Below the pieces are notes generated by a model that saw only the letters and a program-made list of their open reading frames with translations, searched no databases and was not told the DNA's origin. Shown in pieces: positions 41,797 through 43,980 of a DNA stretch of 43,980 bases. This DNA comes from Ectocarpus siliculosus (lineage: Eukaryota; Sar; Phaeophyceae; Ectocarpales; Ectocarpaceae): NCBI GenBank assembly GCA_000310025.1, contig FN649734.1, positions 4,055,345-4,099,324 on the forward strand, given 5' to 3'. Position 1 is the first letter of the stretch; the number at the start of each line of letters is the position of its first letter. The position numbers and the translations under genes are program-made.

Positions 41797-42744
41797 CTGA
41801 ACACAAGGGACGAGTTGTACCGAAGGAGTAAAGATTACCCCGCGCTTCTCTGGTGCGGCAGCAGTTGGGCAACAGAACCTCAGGAGGCTCGGTATATTGC
41901 TGTGCATCAGGCAGTACCAAATGCTAGTCATCGATGCTATATCATTTCCTTCAGCGCGATACGGCTGTAGGTGCAAACAAAGATCTCCCACGCGTGGTGG
42001 GAAAGTTCGGAGACCGTGAGCACACCCGCTGGGACGCTGCAAGATTGGGCACAGGACAAATTTGGGCCGCAATTCTACGCATCATCAATTGCCAACAGAC
42101 GTACCTCCAGATGCATCAGACCGGGAGGCAGTGGGGCTGAAAGGCTCCCTCCCCTGGTGTTGTGGTACGGTACGTTTTAGACGAGCAGATCTTTCTCTCT
42201 CTCGAGAGTCGTCGGGGTATCTTCCCTCGCCTCGCCTTTGTGTTGTCATCCGAACCGCAATCTAAACCAACAAGACCCGCCGCATTCGGATTGTGAGAGA
42301 GAGAGATGACTGACGAGATGTCCTGACTAATCTCCGCCCGACGCATTGCCTATACCCCCCACAAACGCAAGAGGGCCGTCGTTGGCTTGCCCGTAGGGAT
42401 AAGGCATCTTGCCGCCACTTCGGTAGTGCGCAGCATACGGGAGCTTTTCCGTGCTGGCCACGAGCCAAGGCACAGCCTATCAAAGTCTTCAAAGTCAGAA
42501 TTTTCGTCGAAGGCTCCGGTCTGTTCTAGGGAAGGAGGTTGCGTGTTGTGTGTTTTCGATCTGGTGTTACTGCTGTGTACGTTGTGGCTCACTTAGCCCA
42601 AGCACGACTTAAGCTATGGTACTGCCAGCTGCGATGCGGCCGACGCGTTCGATGCCGATGTCATCAAGAACTAGGCGACCACGATGTCTTCGTGGTGGGG
42701 CTGGATGCGGCAAGAAGCGGCGACGTAGCAGCGGTCGCAGAGAA
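41797..42744. other. Probable divergent promoter region
   Basis: Lies between the 5' end of the minus-strand TMEM231 homologue and the plus-strand secreted-protein gene. It should contain the missing first TMEM231 exon and both promoters. CTCTCTC/GAGAGAG motifs near 42190-42200 and 42295-42305 face each other. No frame is recognised. Confidence 0.4.
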
Positions 42745-43141
42745 ATGGCAGGGATTGGGGCAAGAGGATCCGGTGTGGCCCTGGTGCTGGCGCTGGTGCT
42801 GGTGCTGGGCTTGGCAACCTTGGCTGGGGCTCAGGTGGAGCAGCTACGCGTGCTTGCCCCACTGTATGCAAGGCCCGAAGGTGAGAACGTTGGTATTTGT
42901 CGAATGAGATCAGGGTCGATCTCTCTCTTGGTCACGTCGGGTACACTCTCGATTTCGCGATATCAACCACTCATGGTGAGGGCGGGCGCGGAGTGTTGTG
43001 CATGGGGATCGGCGAGCAAGCGACGACTGCTGTCGATAGGGCGTAATAGTGGTACCTGTTGGTTTGTTTGATCCATGGTGCCGCTGGTCTCTGGCTACAG
43101 GCGCTGGAGCACTCGTCTTTCCGGATGGGGGCGAAGGGTAG
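42745..43141 (+). CDS. Small secreted protein, first exons
   Basis: The ATG at 42745 (AGAAATGGCA context) starts a strong signal peptide (VALVLALVLVLGLATLAGAQ), then VEQLRVLAPLYARPEG to a donor CCCGAAG|GTGAGA after 42880. A good acceptor (GGCTACAG) gives exon two at 43101 in the matching phase: GAGALVFPDGGEG. It then either ends at TAG 43139-43141 or uses a donor GAAGG|GTAGAT. With the stop it would be under 60 residues. A longer upstream frame (from 42616) is arginine-rich and unlikely. Function unknown; export through the secretory pathway is inferred from the leader. Confidence 0.5.
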
Positions 43142-43475
43142 ATACGGGATGATGAGGGAAAGTTGATTGGATCTCCCGACGGGGCGCAGAAAGCAAGTAC
43201 ACAACACAAACGCCCCACACTATAATACCACTGCTATCGGGAAGACACAACAGGTAAACGACGGAGTAAAACATTTTCATGACGGACGGGAAGATGATGC
43301 GCTACGATCAGTCTGCCTGCCAAAAAATATGTCAAGGGACCCTTACACGAGTCGATCCCTGTTTCCTCCGCCCGAAACACTCGCAACAACAACAAAAAAC
43401 GGTCACGAGCACCAGTTCATATCCTTCCGTGTCCTTTTTCCGAACTTCGAGGCCTCCCGTTCAGCCCGTGCGGCC

Positions 43476-43980
43476 CTAGCGGTGCCTCGCCGGGTTCTCG
43501 AAGCATCCCTTGCACATCAAAACCCCCCCGCCCCCCTCCCGCCCTGCACCGCAGAACGCCTCGCAGGCACACCCTTTTCTTGTCGTTTTCTTGCATCCGG
43601 GGTACATGCACTTGCGTTTTGTCTTAATGTGAACGCTCCCCCAAACGTCCTTCGGGGGTTCCGTATCTTTGACCTGTCTCCCCCCCTTGTTGAGGCTACC
43701 AACACCGCACCTCCCCATGAGCTCCGTCGACATCTGTTCGTCCCAGTCCGACCTCTCAAGATTGGCCAACCTGCGGAGCTCCTTCACCACTCCCTCCAAC
43801 TCCATCGACGACTCAAGGTCTAGGTCTCCTCTCTCGAGCCTCTCCTTCGCTTCACCGTCCCAGAAGGCTACCAAAGCCTTGAACATCACGAAAATGTTGG
43901 TGAACGTCTGCTCAATCTTGGCCTCCATCACTCGCCGCCAGTAGTTCGTGCACGCCTTGTGGTCATGGGCGTGGGAACCA
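43476..43980 (-). CDS. Putative transposase C-terminal fragment with Cys-rich tail
   Basis: The frame enters from the right edge (GSHAHDHKACTNYWRRVMEA) and ends at 43476. A helical segment (KIEQTFTNIFVMFKALVAFW) resembles the end of a DDE transposase domain. It is followed by an acidic linker and a zinc-finger-like tail (CMYPGCKKTTRKGCACEAFC, then CKGCFENPARHR). This layout is like PiggyBac-type transposases, which end in a Cys-rich finger. The catalytic part lies outside the window, so the family call is tentative. It could be a domesticated or dead copy. Confidence 0.45.
   Translation of the reverse strand, partial: GSHAHDHKACTNYWRRVMEAKIEQTFTNIFVMFKALVAFWDGEAKERLERGDLDLESSMELEGVVKELRRLANLERSDWDEQMSTELMGRCGVGSLNKGGRQVKDTEPPKDVWGSVHIKTKRKCMYPGCKKTTRKGCACEAFCGAGREGGGGVLMCKGCFENPARHR

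Overview
The window looks like nuclear DNA of a stramenopile, most likely a brown alga such as Ectocarpus or a relative. The reasons are intron-rich genes with GT-AG introns, exon-per-repeat tetratricopeptide (TPR) genes of the kind described in Ectocarpus, a ciliary transition-zone gene, and several classes of eukaryotic retroelement. No bacterial operon, CRISPR array or rRNA is visible. The species call is inference from gene content.

Layout. 1-9342 is gene-poor: one convincing minus-strand exon for a cysteine-rich secreted or membrane protein (561-1294), one ambiguous GC-rich segment (2641-3210), and small dispersed or tandem repeats. 9343-13861 is a Ty1/Copia LTR element on the minus strand. 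Both LTRs, Gag, protease and RNase H remain, but the integrase core and most of the reverse transcriptase are gone. 13862-16451 shows no gene.

16452-29376 (minus strand) is the centre of interest. It is one large gene whose first two exons encode a RelA/SpoT-like nucleotidyltransferase domain. They are followed by an array of short exons, nearly all exactly 126 bp, each encoding one 42-residue kinesin-light-chain-type TPR. Every junction is phase 0, so units can be lost, gained or swapped without breaking frame. I count 19 in-frame repeat exons and about 11 decayed ones. A four-exon block was duplicated with its introns, and one copy was later split by a roughly 1.4 kb retroelement cluster. 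This resembles the exon-shuffling TPR receptor candidates of brown algae, but the N-terminal effector-like domain here is RelA/SpoT-like, and I see no NB-ARC.

30593-32555 is a dead non-LTR retrotransposon fragment joined to a short non-coding repeat. That repeat also occurs twice in the TPR intron and shares its 3' tail with the LINE, which suggests a LINE and its non-autonomous partner. 32973-34917 is a near-perfect 1.9 kb palindrome with arms of about 890 bp, probably a foldback DNA transposon. 34918-37256 is repeats and unassigned sequence. 37257-41796 (minus) is a seven-exon TMEM231 homologue, a transition-zone membrane protein, lacking only its first exon. 42745-43141 (plus) begins a small secreted protein gene. 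The right edge (43476-43980, minus) is the C-terminal end of a putative transposase with a cysteine-rich zinc-finger-like tail.
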